Of a stretch of DNA of 8,504 nt, positions 6,065 to 8,504 are shown in pieces (position 1 is the stretch's first letter; each line of letters begins with the position of its first letter). The position numbers were made by a program, and so were the translations under genes. The stretch spans positions 1 to 8,504 of the forward strand of contig DAOUQK010000142.1 in NCBI GenBank assembly GCA_030625695.1. Reading direction: 5' to 3'. The notes beneath the pieces are model-generated. The model was given only the letters and a program-made list of their open reading frames with translations. It was not told where the DNA came from and searched no databases. The DNA comes from Paracoccaceae bacterium. GTDB lineage: Bacteria; Pseudomonadota; Alphaproteobacteria; Rhodobacterales; Rhodobacteraceae.

Positions 6065-6487
6065 ATGCCCCAGACCGACCCAAAACTGCTCAGCCCCCAG
6101 GATTGCCTGGTCGCCCTGATGATCGCTGTTTCGGCCTCGGATGAAAACATCCGCACGGCGGAGCTGGTAAAAATCCAGTCCGCGGTCAACATGTTGCCGG
6201 TTTTTGCCGAATTCGACACCACCCGCCTGACCCACATGTCGCAACTGGTGTTCGGACTGTTCGAGCAGGAAGACGGCCTTGACGCCCTGTTCGGCCTGCT
6301 GCGCGATAACCTTCCTGAACGGCTTTATGAAACCGCCTATGCGTTGGCCTGTGACGTGGCGGCAGCAGACGGTGCCCTTGTCGAATCGGAACTGCGCCTG
6401 CTGGAAGAAATCCGTTATGAGCTCAACATCGACCGCCTGCACGCCGCCGCCATCGAACGTGGCGCAAGGGCGCGCCACCTGACGTGA
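6065..6487 (+). CDS. TerB-family (TerB-like, tellurite-resistance fold) protein
   Basis: All-helical cytoplasmic protein of 140 residues of the TerB/DjlA-N superfamily. The fold's two half-repeats are visible: SASDENIRTAEL (residues 23-34) and AADGALVESEL (99-109). The acidic residues D26, E27, E33, D102, E107 and E109 lie where TerB proteins bind divalent metal. Despite the name, single TerB-like genes without other ter genes, as here, are not evidence of tellurite resistance; the actual role is unknown. AAGGA at 6052-6056 sits 8 bases before the ATG at 6065 but only 2 before the ATG at 6059, so I prefer 6065 (protein begins MPQTDPKLLSPQD). The gene is divergent from lysK and convergent with dacB. 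Confidence 0.85.
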   Translation: MPQTDPKLLSPQDCLVALMIAVSASDENIRTAELVKIQSAVNMLPVFAEFDTTRLTHMSQLVFGLFEQEDGLDALFGLLRDNLPERLYETAYALACDVAAADGALVESELRLLEEIRYELNIDRLHAAAIERGARARHLT

Positions 6488-6551
6488 ACGACGGCCAAAC
6501 GCGTTTGCCTGACGTCGTCCGATAAAACCCGCGAAGACGCCCGATAGGGCG
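6488..6551. terminator. Hairpins between convergent terB and dacB
   Basis: ACGACG (6488-6493) pairs with CGTCGT (6513-6518) around the perfect 12-bp palindrome CAAACGCGTTTG (6496-6507). A second stem, CGCCC-GATA-GGGCG, lies at 6538-6551. Both fall between two converging stop codons. On the minus strand the second stem would come first for dacB transcripts. The stems lack good U-tracts, so this is a plausible but not classical terminator. Confidence 0.4.
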
Positions 6552-6563
6552 GATGAGCGCCCC

Positions 6564-8081
6564 TCAACTGCCGTAAAGCGCGCCCCACCGTTCAATCAGT
6601 TTTTGCTGCAACTGCTTGGACCGCTTGTTCCAACCCCGCGCGCCTTGTGGCCTTTCTCGGTCCGACCGCTTGATCCGCGCCCGTGTCTTGGTGTCAGCAA
6701 TAAAGATCGCAAACGCCATCTCGGTTCCGTCCTTGCCGGTCATGAAGCCCGCCAAAGCAGACACAAAATTCAGCGTGCCGGTCTTGGCATTCACTTTTAT
6801 TGGATGCCCCTTCAATACCCGCCCGCCAGAATCCCGCATGGCAATCGGCTTTAACAGTGGTCGCAAAATCCCGGTCTTGCGCACCTGCACCAATGCCCCG
6901 ACCAAATCCTGCACCGTCATCCTTGACGCATCGCCAAGCCCCGAATGATCCACCATCTTTGTCCCCGTCATGCGGTATTTCCGTGCCGCCCAACGGCTCA
7001 TCTCACCCGCCGACGCCTTCAACGACCCCGGTCTGGCACCGCGCGCCGCACTTGCCGTCAACCCAACCATCTCTGCCGTCAGATTGTTGGAAAACTTCAG
7101 CATGCCTTTGAGAATGACCTTCAACGCCAAACTTTGCTGCGTTACCAATACCTGCCCGCCACGGGTAAGGCTGCCCACCACCTTTGGCTTGCCCAATACA
7201 ATCCCGTGCGACCGGGCCATGGTGCGAAACACATCGCCCACATATTCCGCAGGCTTCCTTACCGGCAACCAGCGCGACCCATCTTTGCCCAGCGCCGAAA
7301 TCGCCACGCTCCATTGGTCGCGGCCTTGTTTGTCGGCATAGGTGTAAACCGGTAAATCGCGCTTCACCACGCGCATCGTCGCCATTGCCACCACGGGCCG
7401 GTATTTGTCAGTCCGCGCGTCCATGGTTACGCCATAGCCATTGGACCCACGCTTCCACTGAAAATACACCCGGTTATAATTCAACGCGATGCCCGAGATG
7501 GCCGGGCTGTATCCCAAATGATCCGGCTGTTCATGGTCGATAGAACGGATATACGGCAACGCCCCGTCGAATACCCGGAACCCCCCGCGTACCTCGCGGA
7601 TACCCGCCTTTTTAAGCTTACCGGCCATGACCGCCAAACTATCTGTGCTCAGGGTCGGATCACCCCCGCCGGCCAGAATCAAATCCCCGTGCAGAACCCC
7701 ATTCTTCACCGACCCGGTTGCAATCAACCGCGTCTGAAACCGATACTCCGGCCCCAAAACATCCAGCGCATATAACGTGGTCAGCGCCTTGGCCACGCTG
7801 GCAGGCGGCAGACCAACGTTGCCCTTCACCGCCTCAAGCCTAAGACCGGTCTTAACGTCCGCCACCGCACAGGCTACATCGCCCTGTATCCCGGCGGCTG
7901 CAATCAACGCCTCGGCACCGCCCTTGGCGACAACCTTGCGCGTGGCTACAGAACCAGCCCCGGACCCGGCGCGCATAAGCGGGCGCAATGACGTCTTGGG
8001 GGCGTCGGCGCGCGCAGCACCCGCCACCGTAAAGGCGGCCAAACCTGAGACAAATATCCGACGTGTTAACATACCAAACAT
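6564..8081 (-). CDS. dacB: D-alanyl-D-alanine carboxypeptidase/endopeptidase (PBP4 family, peptidase S13)
   Basis: Periplasmic serine peptidase that trims the terminal D-Ala of peptidoglycan stem peptides and cuts cross-links. All three penicillin-binding motifs are present in order: SVAK (S95-K98, with S95 the nucleophile) in PPASVAKALTTLYALD, SNN (331-333) in KFSNNLTAEMVG, and KTG (433-435) in NAKTGTLNFVSALAG. The roughly 235-residue stretch between the first two motifs is the large insert typical of PBP4. DHSGL (378-382) is another family landmark. At 505 residues it is within the usual range. The N-terminus has a signal sequence with LTRRIFVSGLAAF, a twin-arginine-like motif, and a likely cleavage ARA|DAP after residue 26. 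ATGs at 8081 and 8072 are both possible; neither has a strong ribosome site, and 8081 is a conventional choice. It lies 121 bp downstream of nadD on the same strand. Confidence 0.95.
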   Translation of the reverse strand: MFGMLTRRIFVSGLAAFTVAGAARADAPKTSLRPLMRAGSGAGSVATRKVVAKGGAEALIAAAGIQGDVACAVADVKTGLRLEAVKGNVGLPPASVAKALTTLYALDVLGPEYRFQTRLIATGSVKNGVLHGDLILAGGGDPTLSTDSLAVMAGKLKKAGIREVRGGFRVFDGALPYIRSIDHEQPDHLGYSPAISGIALNYNRVYFQWKRGSNGYGVTMDARTDKYRPVVAMATMRVVKRDLPVYTYADKQGRDQWSVAISALGKDGSRWLPVRKPAEYVGDVFRTMARSHGIVLGKPKVVGSLTRGGQVLVTQQSLALKVILKGMLKFSNNLTAEMVGLTASAARGARPGSLKASAGEMSRWAARKYRMTGTKMVDHSGLGDASRMTVQDLVGALVQVRKTGILRPLLKPIAMRDSGGRVLKGHPIKVNAKTGTLNFVSALAGFMTGKDGTEMAFAIFIADTKTRARIKRSDRERPQGARGWNKRSKQLQQKLIERWGALYGS

Positions 8082-8202
8082 GCTGGCACTTAAAGCTTAG
8101 CTTGGTTGCCTAAACAAGCGCGAGTAGCTGGGAATTTTCCGCGCGTGGCCGCAAAAACGGGTATTTTTCCAACCGGCTCGACGGCATTCCTAGCCACCCC
8201 GC
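8082..8202. other. nadD-dacB intergenic stretch
   Basis: The 121 bp between the nadD stop and the dacB start hold the AT-armed inverted repeat AAAAA-CGGGTA-TTTTT (8153-8168) and GCGCG/CGCGC (8118-8122 and 8140-8144). There is no clear -35/-10 pair and no strong ribosome site before dacB. Read-through from nadD is likely, but a weak promoter cannot be excluded. Confidence 0.35.
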
Positions 8203-8504
8203 CTACCACTCTCCGGCATCACGAATCGCACTTGAAGACAGATCAACCATCGCCACATTGACAAAACACCAGGCGGGCGGCGTGGCCCTGGCCAGCAATT
8301 GGCTCTCTCGCCCGGCAATGCGAAACTGTCGATATATCCTTGCCGCTGGCGACATCCGCGCCGATATCCTTTGTCCGGGCCGTGCCAGCACACCCACCGG
8401 CACCCGCTCCATAATCGACCGCCAATCTTGCCACAAATGTAACTGCGCCAGATTATCCGCCCCCATCAGCCAGACAAACTGCACCCCCGGATAGACCGTT
8501 TGCA
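8203..8504 (-). CDS. nadD: Nicotinate-nucleotide adenylyltransferase, 3' part only
   Basis: Enzyme that joins nicotinate mononucleotide with ATP to make deamido-NAD, the penultimate step of NAD synthesis. The last 100 codons are visible; the N-terminal half with the GxFxPxHxGH nucleotide-binding motif lies beyond the right edge. The visible part reads ...QTVYPGVQFVWLMGADNL, where MGADNL is the family's central nicotinate-site motif, followed by LHLWQDW, and ends with VDLSSSAIRDAGEW, matching the ISST(A/E)IR signature that closes the ATP site. The stop is TAG (complement of 8203-8205). The frame is open to the window edge with no internal disruption. dacB follows on the same strand. Confidence 0.93.
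   Translation of the reverse strand, partial: QTVYPGVQFVWLMGADNLAQLHLWQDWRSIMERVPVGVLARPGQRISARMSPAARIYRQFRIAGRESQLLARATPPAWCFVNVAMVDLSSSAIRDAGEW

Noticed and set aside
6047..6595. Minus-strand frame of 182 codons over the TerB-like gene
   Set aside because: It is antisense to a gene with a clear family match and start site. It also overlaps the end of dacB and looks like a mirror frame.
8153..8168. AAAAA-CGGGTA-TTTTT as a nadD terminator
   Set aside because: The stem is only five A-T pairs and too weak to terminate by itself. It is kept only as a described repeat.

Overview
The window looks like ordinary chromosomal DNA of an alphaproteobacterium, most likely of the order Rhodobacterales (Roseobacter group). 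This rests on a class I (archaeal-type) lysyl-tRNA synthetase, a stand-alone TerB-like protein, a nadD-dacB neighbourhood, and GC-rich codon usage. The assignment comes from recognising protein families by eye, not from a database search.

Layout from left to right. A universal stress protein (minus strand, its C-terminus running off the left edge) lies downstream of a small antibiotic-biosynthesis-monooxygenase-fold protein on the same strand. A divergent promoter region (about 750-884) separates this pair from a plus-strand gene for an exported, beta-rich protein that resembles an outer-membrane barrel. That gene converges, across a strong inverted repeat, on a large minus-strand gene for a 761-residue right-handed beta-helix protein. 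Upstream of the beta-helix gene is a 436-bp gap with several small hairpins, two G/C homopolymer tracts and perhaps a gene relic. Next come lysK (minus) and, divergent from it, the TerB-like gene (plus). TerB converges on dacB (minus; PBP4, a D-Ala-D-Ala carboxypeptidase/endopeptidase). Upstream of dacB on the same strand is the 3' part of nadD, cut by the right edge.

Most of the genes are housekeeping: lysine charging of tRNA, NAD synthesis, peptidoglycan trimming and stress response. I see no insertion sequence, CRISPR array, tRNA, rRNA or defence cassette. The least ordinary item is the large beta-helix protein. It has no signal peptide, is built like a phage tail spike or polysaccharide-binding fibre, and has no phage genes next to it. 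One testable idea is that it is a fibre or spike of a gene transfer agent encoded away from the main particle cluster, as is known in Rhodobacter capsulatus. Other points for a second look are a 43-bp inverted repeat flanked by 8-bp direct repeats, a cluster of TTGGTTAAC-like elements in the divergent promoter region, an odd palindrome over the predicted terB -10 box, and the G/C-tract gap downstream of lysK. I did not find convincing evidence of a new multi-gene system.
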